From: Hydrogenophaga crocea
Lineage (GTDB): Bacteria > Pseudomonadota > Gammaproteobacteria > Burkholderiales > Burkholderiaceae_C
Assembly (NCBI RefSeq): GCF_011388215.1
Contig: NZ_CP049989.1
Location: 2,108,001-2,172,000, forward strand
Direction: 5' to 3'
Length of the DNA stretch: 64,000 nt
The notes beneath the pieces were generated by a model that had not been told where the DNA came from, ran no database searches, and saw only the letters and a program-made list of their open reading frames with translations. Position numbers and translations under genes: made by a program. Of the stretch, positions 11,336 to 19,986 are shown piece by piece; the stretch's first letter is position 1, and every line of letters begins with the position of its first letter.

Positions 11336-12364
11336 ATGACCAACAGACGCATAGAGCTCGATGACTACCTGGGGCAGGCCTTCCACCGCATCCCGGTGGC
11401 CATGATCGTGGTGAACCAGCGTGGCGAGATCACGCGGGTCAACCAGCTGGCCGAAACCACCTTCGGCTACGACGCGCCCGAGCTCATCGGGCGCCCGGTC
11501 GAGGTGCTGATCCCCACGCGCTTTCGCGCGGCGCACCCGGGCTACCGCCAGGGCTTCCTCGCCGAAACCACGGCGCGCCCCATGGGCCTGGGCCGCGACC
11601 TCAGCGGCCTGCGCAAGGACGGCAGCGAATTCCCGGTCGAGATCGGCATCAACCCGGTGGAGACCGGCGAAGGCACCATGATCCTGTCGGTGATCCTGGA
11701 CCTGTCGGAGCGCAAGCAGGCCGAAAAGCGCATCCAGGACGCGCTCACGCAGAAAGACCTGCTGCTGCGCGAGGTGCACCACCGCGTGAAGAACAACCTG
11801 CAGGTGATCCACAGCCTGCTCGACCTGCAGGCGCTCAAGCTGAGCGACAACGAGGTGGTGGAGGTGCTGCGCGACAGCCAGAACCGCATCCGCTCGATGT
11901 CGCTGATCCACCAGACGCTCTACCAGTCGCGCAACTTCGCGCGCGTGGACTTCCAGCGCTTCCTCGACGACCTGCTGCCCAGCCTCACCGAGTCGTACCG
12001 CTCGGTGGCCGGCAAGGTCGACATCGTCGTCGACGCGCACAAGGTGCAGCTGCCCATCAACGAGGCCATTCCCTGCGGTCTGGTGATCAACGAGCTGGTG
12101 AGCAATGCGCTCAAGCACGGCTTCGCCCAGGGGCGCAGCGGCCGCATCGAGGTCTCCATCCAGCAGCTTGCCGAGCGCCAGGTCGAGCTCTCGGTGAGCA
12201 ACGACGGCGAACCCATCGCCGCCGACCTGAACCTTGAACACACGCCCTCGCTCGGCCTGCAGCTGGTGCAGCTGCTGGCGCGTCAGCTCAATGGCAGCCT
12301 GCAGGTGCAGCGGGCCGCGCCCACGCGGTTCACGCTGCGCTTTGCACTCGGAGGCGACACATGA
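11336..12364 (+). CDS. PAS-domain sensor histidine kinase of the HisKA_2/HWE type
   Basis: A 342-residue soluble kinase. Residues about 10-130 form a PAS domain ([21 protein letters not shown], then [17 protein letters not shown]). The phosphoacceptor helix has the HisKA_2 signature [18 protein letters not shown], followed by a HATPase domain with [12 protein letters not shown]. No transmembrane segment is visible, so it probably senses a cytoplasmic or PAS-bound signal. Its stop overlaps the next gene's ATG in an ATGA, so kinase and downstream receiver-kinase are translationally coupled and probably act as one pathway. Confidence 0.88.
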   Translation: MTNRRIELDDYLGQAFHRIPVAMIVVNQRGEITRVNQLAETTFGYDAPELIGRPVEVLIPTRFRAAHPGYRQGFLAETTARPMGLGRDLSGLRKDGSEFPVEIGINPVETGEGTMILSVILDLSERKQAEKRIQDALTQKDLLLREVHHRVKNNLQVIHSLLDLQALKLSDNEVVEVLRDSQNRIRSMSLIHQTLYQSRNFARVDFQRFLDDLLPSLTESYRSVAGKVDIVVDAHKVQLPINEAIPCGLVINELVSNALKHGFAQGRSGRIEVSIQQLAERQVELSVSNDGEPIAADLNLEHTPSLGLQLVQLLARQLNGSLQVQRAAPTRFTLRFALGGDT

Positions 12365-13836
12365 GCGCGCAACCCAAGATCCTCATCGTCGAGGACGAAG
12401 GCATCGTCGCCTTCAACCTGCAGCAGCGCTTGCAGCAGATGGGCTACCAGGTCACCGGCCTGGCCGAATCGGGCAACGAAGGCCTGTCGCTGGTCTCGAG
12501 CCAGCGGCCCGACCTGGTGCTCATGGACATCCACATCAAGGGCGAGATGGACGGCATCGAGCTCGCGCGCATGCTCACGCGCGACCACGCGCTGCCCATC
12601 ATCTACCTCACCGCCTACTCGGAAGACACCACGCTGGAGCGCGCGCGCCAGACACAGCCCTACGGCTACCTCATCAAGCCGTTCTCCGAACGCGAGCTGC
12701 ACGCCACCATCCAGATGGCGCTCGAACGCCACCAGGTGCAGACCGCGCTCAGGGACAGCCAGCAGCTGCTGAGCCAGGCGCTCGAGGCCGCGCTGATGGG
12801 CACGATCGAGATCGACCTGGCGCAAGACACCGTGCGCATGAACGGCGCGCCCGGCGCCACGCTGGGCTTCGTGCCCGGTCAGGCCCAAACCGTCGACGCC
12901 TTCCTGGCCAGGCTGAGCGCCGCCGACCGCGAGCAGATGCGCGAAGACCTGCGCCCCGGCGTGAACCGGCGCCACGTGCTCAGCCTGGTGAGCACCGAAG
13001 GCCTCGAACACTGGCTGCAGATCGACGTCACCACCACCGACGACGGCCGCATGCGTGGTGTGGTGCAGGACGTGAGCGCGCGCGAGCGCGCGCGCCTGAC
13101 CATGCTGCGCACCAACGAACAGCTCGAAGAGCGCGTGGCCGAGCGCACCGCCGAACTGCGCCAGCACGTGCAGGAACTCGAGGCCTTCAGCCACACCGCC
13201 GCGCACGACCTGCGCTCGCCGATCCGCGCCATTGCGGGCCTGGGCGAGATCCTCATGGAGATGCACGGCGAGCAGCTTGGCGACGACGGCCGCCAGATGC
13301 TCGACCGCATGCGCCAGGCCGCGCGGCGCATGGGCGAACTCATCGAGGCCTTGCTCGGCCTGTCCAAGCTGTCGCGCGCGCCGCTGCACCCGCAGCCCGT
13401 GGACCTGGCCGTGATGGCGCGCGAGATCGGCGAGGCCTTGCGCCAGGCCGAGCCGGGCCGGGCGGTCGACTTCGACACACCCGACTCGCTGATGGCCACC
13501 GCCGACCCGGCACTGATCCGCAGCGTGCTCGACAACCTGTTGCGCAACGCCTGGAAGTTCAGCCGCGAGCGCGAACGCGCCCACATCCGCTTCAGTGCCG
13601 AGGAGCAGGACGGCGAGCCGGTCTACGCGGTGAGCGACAACGGCTGCGGCTTCGACATGAAGCACGGTGCGCAGCTCTTCAGCCCCTTCTTCCGCCTGCA
13701 CAGCGAACAGACCTATGGCGGCACCGGCCTGGGCCTGAGCATCGCGCAGCGCATCGTGGGCCGGCACGGCGGCCGCATCTGGGCCGAAGGCCGGCCGGGC
13801 GAAGGCGCCACGATCCGTTTCACCCTCGGCGCGTGA
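12361..13836 (+). CDS. Receiver-domain hybrid histidine kinase
   Basis: A 491-residue protein. An N-terminal receiver domain (residues 4-125) has the phospho-acceptor Asp in [17 protein letters not shown] and the conserved Lys in [11 protein letters not shown] middle PAS-like segment follows, then a coiled coil and HisKA helix ([19 protein letters not shown]). The C-terminal HATPase domain has the N, G1 and G2 boxes ([32 protein letters not shown]). Having the receiver first suggests it takes phosphate from the coupled upstream kinase and then controls its own kinase output. No cognate DNA-binding regulator is adjacent. Confidence 0.88.
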   Translation: MSAQPKILIVEDEGIVAFNLQQRLQQMGYQVTGLAESGNEGLSLVSSQRPDLVLMDIHIKGEMDGIELARMLTRDHALPIIYLTAYSEDTTLERARQTQPYGYLIKPFSERELHATIQMALERHQVQTALRDSQQLLSQALEAALMGTIEIDLAQDTVRMNGAPGATLGFVPGQAQTVDAFLARLSAADREQMREDLRPGVNRRHVLSLVSTEGLEHWLQIDVTTTDDGRMRGVVQDVSARERARLTMLRTNEQLEERVAERTAELRQHVQELEAFSHTAAHDLRSPIRAIAGLGEILMEMHGEQLGDDGRQMLDRMRQAARRMGELIEALLGLSKLSRAPLHPQPVDLAVMAREIGEALRQAEPGRAVDFDTPDSLMATADPALIRSVLDNLLRNAWKFSRERERAHIRFSAEEQDGEPVYAVSDNGCGFDMKHGAQLFSPFFRLHSEQTYGGTGLGLSIAQRIVGRHGGRIWAEGRPGEGATIRFTLGA

Positions 13837-13870
13837 ACCTCGCGGCCGCTCGGAGATCGCAAGGGGTGCC

Positions 13871-14446
13871 ATGCGACGCAGACACCTCTTCTTCGCCCTG
13901 GGCGCCCTGATCGGCGTGCCCACCGCCGCGCACGCGGGCGACGCCGACGCCGACAGCGGCAAGCCGCCCGGTTACGCGGTGAGCACCGCGCAATTGCAGC
14001 AGATGGTGGCGCAGCGTTTCCCGCTGCGCTACCCGGTGCACGGCGTGCTCAATCTCGACGTGCAGGCCCCGCGCCTGCAGATGCTGCCCGAGCAGAACCG
14101 CCTGCGCGCCGCGATGGCGGTGGAGGTGGCGGGCCCGCTGCTCTCGCGCGTGCACCCGGGCAGCTTCGACGTGGACTTTGCGCTGCGCTACGAGGCCAGC
14201 GACCGCACCGTGCGCGCCCACCAGCTGCGCCTGGCGCGGCTGAACTTCCCCAACATGCAGCCGCCCGCGCAGGAGCTGCTCAACACCTACGCCCCCGCCG
14301 TGGCCGAGCGCGCGCTGCAGGAAGTGGTGCTGCACCAGCTGCAGCCGTCCGACCTGCGCGCCATCGACGCCATGGGCATGCAGCCCGGGCCGATCACGGT
14401 CACGAAAGACGGGCTGGTGATCGCGCTGGTGCTCAAGCCGCTGTGA
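13871..14446 (+). CDS. DUF1439 family exported protein
   Basis: A 191-residue protein with an N-terminal signal peptide (MRRRHLFFALGALIGVPTAAHA). The mature part resembles the DUF1439 family: YAVSTAQLQQMVAQRFPLRYP, a central beta-rich region LNLDVQAPRLQMLPEQNRLR, and a C-terminal PITVTKDGLVIALVLKPL. Relatives are small periplasmic lipid-binding-like or YceB-like proteins of unknown role. It lies 34 nt after the hybrid kinase on the same strand but has no obvious functional link to it. It converges on xerD. Confidence 0.75.
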   Translation: MRRRHLFFALGALIGVPTAAHAGDADADSGKPPGYAVSTAQLQQMVAQRFPLRYPVHGVLNLDVQAPRLQMLPEQNRLRAAMAVEVAGPLLSRVHPGSFDVDFALRYEASDRTVRAHQLRLARLNFPNMQPPAQELLNTYAPAVAERALQEVVLHQLQPSDLRAIDAMGMQPGPITVTKDGLVIALVLKPL

Positions 14447-14452
14447 GCGGCC

Positions 14453-15370
14453 CTAGCCCCGCGGGTGGTGCTGCGCCACCACGCTCTTGAGCCGCTCGCG
14501 CGCCACGTGGGTATAGATCGTGGTGGTCGAGATGTCGGCGTGGCCGAGCAGCATCTGCACGGCGCGCAGGTCGGCGCCGTGGTTGAGCAAATGGGTGGCG
14601 AAGGCGTGGCGCAGGGTATGCGGCGACAGCGGCGCGGTGATGCCGGCCTGCACGGCGTACTTCTTCACGAGCTGCCAGAACATCACGCGCGACATGGCCT
14701 CGCCCGCGCGCGCGCCGCGCGAGGTGACGAACAGGTCTTCGCTCGACTGGCCCTGCAGGATCGCGGGCCGGCCCTCGCCCAGGTAGCGCTGCAGCCACTG
14801 CCCCGCCACCGCGCCGAAGGGCACCAGTCGCTCCTTGTTGCCCTTGCCGGTGATGCGCAGCACGTGTTCGCTCAGGCCCACGTGCCAGGTCTTGAGCGTG
14901 ACCAATTCGCTCACGCGCAATCCGCTTGCGTACATCAGTTCGAGCATGGCGCGGTCGCGCAGGCCCAGCGGCGTGGCCGCGTCGGGCGCGGCGAGCAAGG
15001 CCTCGACCTGGGCCTCGCTCAGCGTCTTGGGCACGCGCAGCGGCTGGCGCGCAGGCAGCAGGCGCAGCGTGGGGTCGGTGGCGATCAGGTGCTCGCGCAG
15101 GGCCCAGCGGAAAAAGCGCTTGAACACCGTGAGCCGGCGGTTGGCCGTGGTGGCGCGCGTGGCCGCGTGGCGCGCGGCGAAGTAGGCCTGGATGTCGCTT
15201 TCCTGCGCGGCGGGCAGGGCCGTGCCGCGTTCGCCCAGCCACTGGGCGAAGAGCGCGAGGTCGCGGCGGTAGGCGTCGAGCGTGTTGCGCGACAGGCCTT
15301 CTTCGAGCCAGAGGCTGTCGATGAAGGCCGACAGCGACGCGTGTTCGCTGCCGGCGGGGGCGTCGGGCAT
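14453..15370 (-). CDS. xerD: Site-specific tyrosine recombinase XerD
   Basis: A 305-residue tyrosine recombinase that, with XerC, resolves chromosome dimers at dif in the FtsK-linked system. The N-terminal SAM-like domain is FIDSLWLEEGLSRNTLDAYRRDL. The catalytic domain has Arg in YASGLRVSELVTL, Lys in TGKGNKERLVPFG, His/Arg in HTLRHAFATHLLNHG, His in LLGHADISTT and the nucleophile Tyr in TIYTHVAR. All active-site residues are present. Length and residues fit chromosomal XerD better than a phage or transposon integrase, and no element surrounds it. Confidence 0.95.
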   Translation of the reverse strand: MPDAPAGSEHASLSAFIDSLWLEEGLSRNTLDAYRRDLALFAQWLGERGTALPAAQESDIQAYFAARHAATRATTANRRLTVFKRFFRWALREHLIATDPTLRLLPARQPLRVPKTLSEAQVEALLAAPDAATPLGLRDRAMLELMYASGLRVSELVTLKTWHVGLSEHVLRITGKGNKERLVPFGAVAGQWLQRYLGEGRPAILQGQSSEDLFVTSRGARAGEAMSRVMFWQLVKKYAVQAGITAPLSPHTLRHAFATHLLNHGADLRAVQMLLGHADISTTTIYTHVARERLKSVVAQHHPRG

Positions 15371-15382
15371 CGGCGCTCGGGG

Positions 15383-16360
15383 TCAGTCCAGCTTGAGCTG
15401 CTGCTTGGCGACCACCTGCTTGTAGACCTCGAACTCGGCCTTGATCTGGGCCGCGAACTCGGTCGGCGAGTTGCCCACCACGAGCGAGCCGGTGTCCTCG
15501 ATGCGCTTGCGCACCGCCGGGTCCTTGAGCGCTTCGACCGCGGCGCCGTGGATCTTGTTCACCACCTCGGGCGCCATGCCCTTGGGGCCGATGAGGCCGT
15601 AGTAGGCCATGCGGTTCACGGGCTCCAGGCCCACCTCCTTGAAGGTGGGCACGTTGGGCAGCGCGGCCACGCGCTGCGGCGCGGCCACCACGATGGCGAT
15701 CAGGCGGCCGCTGAGGATGTGCGGCAGCGCCGAGGGCAGGTTGTCGAAGATGATGGGCACCTGGCCGCCCACGGTGTCGTTGAGGGCCGGGCCCGCGCCG
15801 CGGTAGGGAATGTGCGTGATGAAGGTGTTGGTCAGGCTCTTGAACAGCTCGGTCTGCAGGTGGCCGATGCCGCCCGTGCCCGAGCTCGCGTAGCTGTAGC
15901 GGCCCGGGTTCTTCTTGATGACGTCGAGGAAGCCCTTGAAATCCTTGGCCGGGAAGCTCGGGTGCACCGCGATCACGTTGGGCGTGGCGGCGATGTTGAT
16001 GATGGGCGTGAAGTCGTTGAGCGTGTCGTACGGGATCTTGGGGTTGATCGCCGGGTTGGCCGCGGTGGTCGAGACCGTGGCCACGCCGATGTAGTGGCCA
16101 TCGGGCGCCTGGCGCGAGAGCTCCTGCGCGCCCACCACGCCGCCGCCGCCCGCGCGGTTGAGCACGATCACGCTCTGGCCCAGGGCTTTGCCCAGGGGTT
16201 CGGACATGACGCGGCCGATGATGTCGGTGGTGCCGCCGGGTGCGAACGGCACCTGCAGCGTGATCGTCTTGCTGGGGAACGCCTGCGCCAGGGCAAGGCC
16301 CTGGGTTCCGAGTGCAGCAAAAGCGGCGGCACTGGCCAGGGCGGTGCGACGGTTCATCAT
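15383..16360 (-). CDS. Bug/TctC-family tripartite tricarboxylate transporter substrate-binding protein
   Basis: A 325-residue periplasmic binding protein. Tandem ATG codons at 16360 and 16357 follow an AGGAG ribosome-binding site; a signal peptide runs to GLALAQ. The mature protein has the Bug signature KTITLQVPFAPGGTTDIIGR, YSYASSGTGGIGHLQTELF, and ITHIPYRGAGPALNDTVGGQ. Such proteins are highly multiplied in Burkholderiales and bind carboxylic acids for TctAB or other uptake or sensing systems. No tctAB genes are adjacent, so it is a stand-alone member whose ligand is unknown. It lies 12 nt past the xerD start on the same strand, and is divergent from an AEC transporter. Confidence 0.92.
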   Translation of the reverse strand: MMNRRTALASAAAFAALGTQGLALAQAFPSKTITLQVPFAPGGTTDIIGRVMSEPLGKALGQSVIVLNRAGGGGVVGAQELSRQAPDGHYIGVATVSTTAANPAINPKIPYDTLNDFTPIINIAATPNVIAVHPSFPAKDFKGFLDVIKKNPGRYSYASSGTGGIGHLQTELFKSLTNTFITHIPYRGAGPALNDTVGGQVPIIFDNLPSALPHILSGRLIAIVVAAPQRVAALPNVPTFKEVGLEPVNRMAYYGLIGPKGMAPEVVNKIHGAAVEALKDPAVRKRIEDTGSLVVGNSPTEFAAQIKAEFEVYKQVVAKQQLKLD

Positions 16361-16415
16361 GGGTTGGTTCTCCTGAGGGGATGACACGGATGTGAAGCGC
16401 CGACTTTACCCAGTT

Positions 16416-16434
16416 GAACGCGCCTGGCGCGTTC
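16416..16434. promoter_or_regulatory. Perfect inverted repeat in the divergent tctC-like/AEC control region
   Basis: GAACGCGC and GCGCGTTC are exact 8-bp arms with a 3-nt centre, in the 120-nt region between the TctC-like gene (start 16360) and the AEC transporter (start 16481). The position suggests a shared regulator-binding site. No regulator gene is adjacent. Confidence 0.4.
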
Positions 16435-16480
16435 GGGACACTACATAAGGGGAAACCCGGCGTAAGGCTATGCTCGCGCG

Positions 16481-17395
16481 GTGAACTTTGCCCAACTGCT
16501 CTTCCCCGACTTCTCGCTCATCCTCTGCGGCTACCTCGTGTGCCGCTTCACCAAGCTCAACCGCACCGTGTGGGAGCAGGTGGAGAGCCTGGTGTATTAC
16601 TTCCTGTTCCCGGTGCTGCTGTTCCACAGCATCGTGAAGAGCCCGCTCGATCTGTCGGCCGCCTCCAGCCTGGTGGGCGCGGCGATCTCGCTCGCGGTGT
16701 GCGCCATCGCCCTCACCTATTCGCTGCCGCACTGGCCGCTGCTGGGCCGCTTCATCGACGTGCGGCTGCACGCCGCGAGCGCGCAGGTGGGCTTTCGCTT
16801 CAACTCCTTCATCCTGCTCGCGCTGGCCGACCGCGTGGCCGGGCCGCAAGGCCTGCTGATGGTGGCCGTGATCATCGGTTTCTGCGTGCCGATCTTCAAC
16901 ATCGGCGCGGTCTGGCCCATGGCACGCCACGCCAACAAGGGCTTCGCGCGCGAGCTGGTGCGCAACCCGCTGATCGTGGCCACGGCCTCGGGTCTGGTGG
17001 CCAACCTGCTGGGCTTTTCCATGCCGGGCTGGCTCGAACCCACGGTGAACCGCATCGGCCAGGCCTCGCTGGCGCTGGGCCTGATGGCCGCGGGAGCGGG
17101 CATGCAATTCGGCTCCATGGCCGCGGGCAAGGCGCTCGCGGCGGCGGTGCTCGCGGTGAAGCACTTTGCGGTGCCGCTCATGGCCTTCGGCCTCGCGCGC
17201 CTGTTCGGGCTCGACCCGGTGCAGACCGCGGTGCTGCTCACCTTCTCGGCCGTGCCCACGGCCTCGAGCTGCTACGTGCTCGCGGCGCGCATGGGCTACA
17301 ACGGCCCTTATGTGGCAGGGCTGGTCACGCTGTCCACGCTGCTGGGTATGCTGAGCCTGCCGTTTGCGCTCGGTGTGCTGGGCGCGCCGCGGTGA
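16481..17395 (+). CDS. AEC (auxin efflux carrier) family transporter
   Basis: A 304-residue inner-membrane protein with a GTG start (VNFAQLLFPDFSLILCGYLV) and about ten hydrophobic segments in the two-times-five arrangement of AEC carriers. Typical features include LVYYFLFPVLLFHSIVKSP in the first repeat and NPLIVATASGLVANLLGF opening the second, with AVPTASSCYVLAARMGYNG near the end. Bacterial members export or import small carboxylates such as malonate or malate; the substrate here is unknown. Its 3' end overlaps the convergent unknown gene by 71 nt. Confidence 0.9.
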   Translation: MNFAQLLFPDFSLILCGYLVCRFTKLNRTVWEQVESLVYYFLFPVLLFHSIVKSPLDLSAASSLVGAAISLAVCAIALTYSLPHWPLLGRFIDVRLHAASAQVGFRFNSFILLALADRVAGPQGLLMVAVIIGFCVPIFNIGAVWPMARHANKGFARELVRNPLIVATASGLVANLLGFSMPGWLEPTVNRIGQASLALGLMAAGAGMQFGSMAAGKALAAAVLAVKHFAVPLMAFGLARLFGLDPVQTAVLLTFSAVPTASSCYVLAARMGYNGPYVAGLVTLSTLLGMLSLPFALGVLGAPR

Positions 17396-19037
17396 GGGCG
17401 GGATCGTGAACCGCCTGGTTGAGGTCGATGAGATCCATGGGGTCGTGTTCGGGCGTCTTCAGGCCAACGGTGTCGAGCGCCGCGCGCACCGGTGAAAGGG
17501 GCACGGGCGCGCCGCCGGCCGCCCGCGGGGCCTGATCGTCGGGGCCCCGATACCGCAGGTGCATGACCTCGATGCAGAACCGCGCCAGTGCCCGATTCTG
17601 GGCCTTGGTGTGGCACACGGCGTCCCAGTCCTGCTGGGCCAGATTGGCGAGCCGATGCAGCACGGGCTCGAGCGCGGCCACGCCCGAGCCCGCCTCCCCG
17701 GGCACGGCGTCGGGCATCGATGCGGGCCATTGCAGCACCAGGCGGCACAGCATGGCCGTGGCGCACAGGGCTTCGATGTCCTGCGCCGCCGGCGCCTGGA
17801 TGCGCTCCAGCCACGCGAGCTGGTCGGGCAGCCCATCGGCCAGCCGCGCGAGCAGCAGGCGCATCGCCTGAGGCGCGCACACCGTGGCGCCGGTGTCCAG
17901 CAGGGTCAGCTGCAGGCCCGTGAGCGCCACCCGGTGCGGGTGCGGCCAAGGGCTGTCCGGCGGCGGGGGCATGCGCCGCTCAATGGCATTCAGCATCCGG
18001 GTGAAATCGACGCCGAGCAGCCACCGGCTCTCGCGCAACTCCAACAGCCCGAGGCTCAGGATGCGCAGGCAGGCGAAGTCGCACCGCGCCCAGTCGGCGC
18101 GGTCGAAGCGCTCGACCAGGGCGTTGCGCGCGGCGCGCAGCGCGCGTTCGATGTCCGGGCATGCCATGAACCCGCTGCGGGCGATGCGCGCCAGAAAGCG
18201 AAAGGCCGTGCTCACCTCGGCCGGGCCCGTGAGGCTGCGCTCGGTCTGCCCCGCGCGGTGCAGCAGGTTATCCAGCGACACCTCGAGCGCGCAATGGAAA
18301 TCGCGGGTGCAGAACGCCCCGGCGTGGCGCTCGTCCAGCAGCATCTGAACGGTGACGATCAGTTCCTGGACCGCCTCGGAAGGCAGCCCCGCCAGCAGGG
18401 GCGGCGACAGCCGTTGCAGCAGACAGGGCAGCGCGTCGTCCAGCGCCCATTGCAGCCGTTGCGGCGCCGCGTGCGGGAGCTCGCTCAGCAGCGCTCGGTT
18501 GATCAGCACCCGCCGCACGCCCAGGAAAACGCCGACCACCTCGGTGGCGGACAGCGGCAGATCGGTGCTGCCCAGCTGCGTGAGCAGAAAGGGCAGGCTG
18601 TCCGACAGCGCCCGCTGGGCGATCGGGTGCTTGCAGAGCGGGCCGCGCACATCGCCCAGGAGCGCTTGCACCGTGGAAAACGCCTCCACCACGGGCAGGG
18701 GCGCGTTCCACGGGTTGTGGTGGGCGGTGTGCATCAGCGCCTCGCAGGCCCGGGCGAACAGCGTGGCCACCAGGTGCTCGCCCAGGTACGCCGTCAGGCG
18801 CTGATGGTCGACCTGCCGGACCAGATCGAACGCCGACGCGATGTCGTCTGGATCGGCGGGTCGGGCCGCGGCACGCCCGAGCGGGTTGGCGCGATCGAGC
18901 CGTGCGTTCAGCGTGGCGCACGCGCGCTGGAAATCGCCGCGCTCGCGGCGCGTCAGTGGCGCGGGGCGCGTAGCCGCCGCGGACGGCAGGGGCTGGGCGT
19001 TTGACGGTGGACCGGATGTGCTGCTGCGAACGTTCAT
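17325..19037 (-). CDS. Large protein of unknown function, predicted all-helical
   Basis: A 570-residue protein from the ATG at 19037 (MNVRSSTSGPPSNAQPLPSA); an upstream in-frame start at 19103 is possible. The first 30 residues are Ser/Pro/Ala-rich and low-complexity. The rest is a long run of Leu/Ala-rich helices with no membrane segment or signal peptide (FDLVRQVDHQRLTAYLGEH, then VVEAFSTVQALLGDV, then RLLLARLADGLPDQLAWL). The periodic helical pattern suggests an alpha-solenoid, and the flexible N-terminus is compatible with a type III effector; both are inference. I recognise no family. Its last 71 nt overlap the convergent AEC gene. Codon use matches the neighbours. Confidence 0.7.
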   Translation of the reverse strand: MNVRSSTSGPPSNAQPLPSAAATRPAPLTRRERGDFQRACATLNARLDRANPLGRAAARPADPDDIASAFDLVRQVDHQRLTAYLGEHLVATLFARACEALMHTAHHNPWNAPLPVVEAFSTVQALLGDVRGPLCKHPIAQRALSDSLPFLLTQLGSTDLPLSATEVVGVFLGVRRVLINRALLSELPHAAPQRLQWALDDALPCLLQRLSPPLLAGLPSEAVQELIVTVQMLLDERHAGAFCTRDFHCALEVSLDNLLHRAGQTERSLTGPAEVSTAFRFLARIARSGFMACPDIERALRAARNALVERFDRADWARCDFACLRILSLGLLELRESRWLLGVDFTRMLNAIERRMPPPPDSPWPHPHRVALTGLQLTLLDTGATVCAPQAMRLLLARLADGLPDQLAWLERIQAPAAQDIEALCATAMLCRLVLQWPASMPDAVPGEAGSGVAALEPVLHRLANLAQQDWDAVCHTKAQNRALARFCIEVMHLRYRGPDDQAPRAAGGAPVPLSPVRAALDTVGLKTPEHDPMDLIDLNQAVHDPALTAARPAHRAQTAGSAYPAAWTA

Positions 19038-19157
19038 GGGGCTTGTTTCAAAAAACACGCCCGGACCGGGGCGCGCAGCGCCATGAGTGCGCGGCGCAGC
19101 CACCTGGTTCCGTGGCCGACCCTTGCAGAAGCAAGTGCGGCCGGCCCCGGGGTGCTC

Positions 19158-19829
19158 CTAAACCCCGAGCAGGTTCTGCCGCACGTGCAGCAGGTGCGCC
19201 AGCGTGTGCTCGCGCGCGCGCGCCGCGTCGCGCTCGCGCAGCGCGTCCACGATCGCACGGTGCTCGGCCTGGTAGGCCAGGCGACGCTCGGGCGTGACGC
19301 TCTTCTTCTTGAGCTGGCCCCAGTCGCCCTGCGCGCGCACCGTCTTCATGAGCTGGAAGACATTGGCCACGAAGCTGTTGTGGGCCGCGTCGGCAATGGC
19401 CTGGTGCAGCTCGGCGTCCCAATGTTCGAAGGCCTCCAGCGTCTGCGCCTGCTCGGCCTCGGCGCAACACTGCTCCATGCGGCGCAGGTCGGCCGCGTTG
19501 GCGTTGCGGATCGCCATCTCGATGATGGCGGGCTCGAGCGCGAGCCGCGCCTCCATGAGCTCGGCCGGGCTGGTGGTCTGCGACGAGTCCTGCACCACGC
19601 GCTGGCCCAGGCGCAGGCCCGCGTGTTCGGCCACGTAGGTGCCGCTGCCCACGGTCTGCTCGATCAGGCCCTGCTGCTTGAGCTCGAGCAAGGCCTTGCG
19701 CACCGTGGTGCGGCTCACGCCGTGCTGTTCCGAGAGCTCGCGTTCGGTGGGCAGGCGGTCGCCGGCGCGCCACTGGCCGCTGTGCAGCTTGTCGAGGATC
19801 GCGTCGCGCAGGGGATTGGCCAGGCTCAT
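19158..19829 (-). CDS. GntR/FadR-family transcriptional regulator
   Basis: A 223-residue regulator. The N-terminal winged helix includes GQWRAGDRLPTERELSEQHG followed by SRTTVRKALLELKQQGLI. The C-terminal all-helical FCD effector domain has ARLALEPAIIEMAIRN, FHWDAELHQAI-like histidine positions (HWDAELHQAIADAAHN) and EHRAIVDALRERDA. FCD regulators usually respond to carboxylic acids. It is divergent from an FAH-family hydrolase plus TctC-type binding protein, with palindromic TTGGTAC-type half-sites in the 157-nt spacer. It probably controls both directions. Confidence 0.92.
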   Translation of the reverse strand: MSLANPLRDAILDKLHSGQWRAGDRLPTERELSEQHGVSRTTVRKALLELKQQGLIEQTVGSGTYVAEHAGLRLGQRVVQDSSQTTSPAELMEARLALEPAIIEMAIRNANAADLRRMEQCCAEAEQAQTLEAFEHWDAELHQAIADAAHNSFVANVFQLMKTVRAQGDWGQLKKKSVTPERRLAYQAEHRAIVDALRERDAARAREHTLAHLLHVRQNLLGV

Positions 19830-19931
19830 GCGCGCGACTGTACCAAACCAGACCAATTCACCAAGCCCGAGCCCACCCCGGGGCTTACCCGTAGCGCTGC
19901 GCCGCGGTCTTCGACTACGATGGGCGCTCTG

Positions 19932-19945
19932 GTACCAATTGGTAC
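19932..19945. promoter_or_regulatory. Probable GntR/FadR-type operator
   Basis: GTACCAATTGGTAC is a perfect 14-bp palindrome in the divergent GntR-FAH spacer, followed directly by a further TTTTTGGTA half-site. A related but imperfect GTACCAAACCAGACCAATT element sits at 19840-19858 beside the regulator's own start. FadR-family regulators commonly bind TGGT-N-ACCA type sites, so this is the likely binding region. Confidence 0.6.
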
Positions 19946-19986
19946 TTTTTGGTATTTCACTGAAACCGCAACACCGAGGAGCCGTT

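Noticed and set aside
14453..15370. xerD as an integrase of a mobile element
   Set aside because: Length and catalytic residues match housekeeping XerD; flanking genes are ordinary, and the suspected island is 25 kb away.
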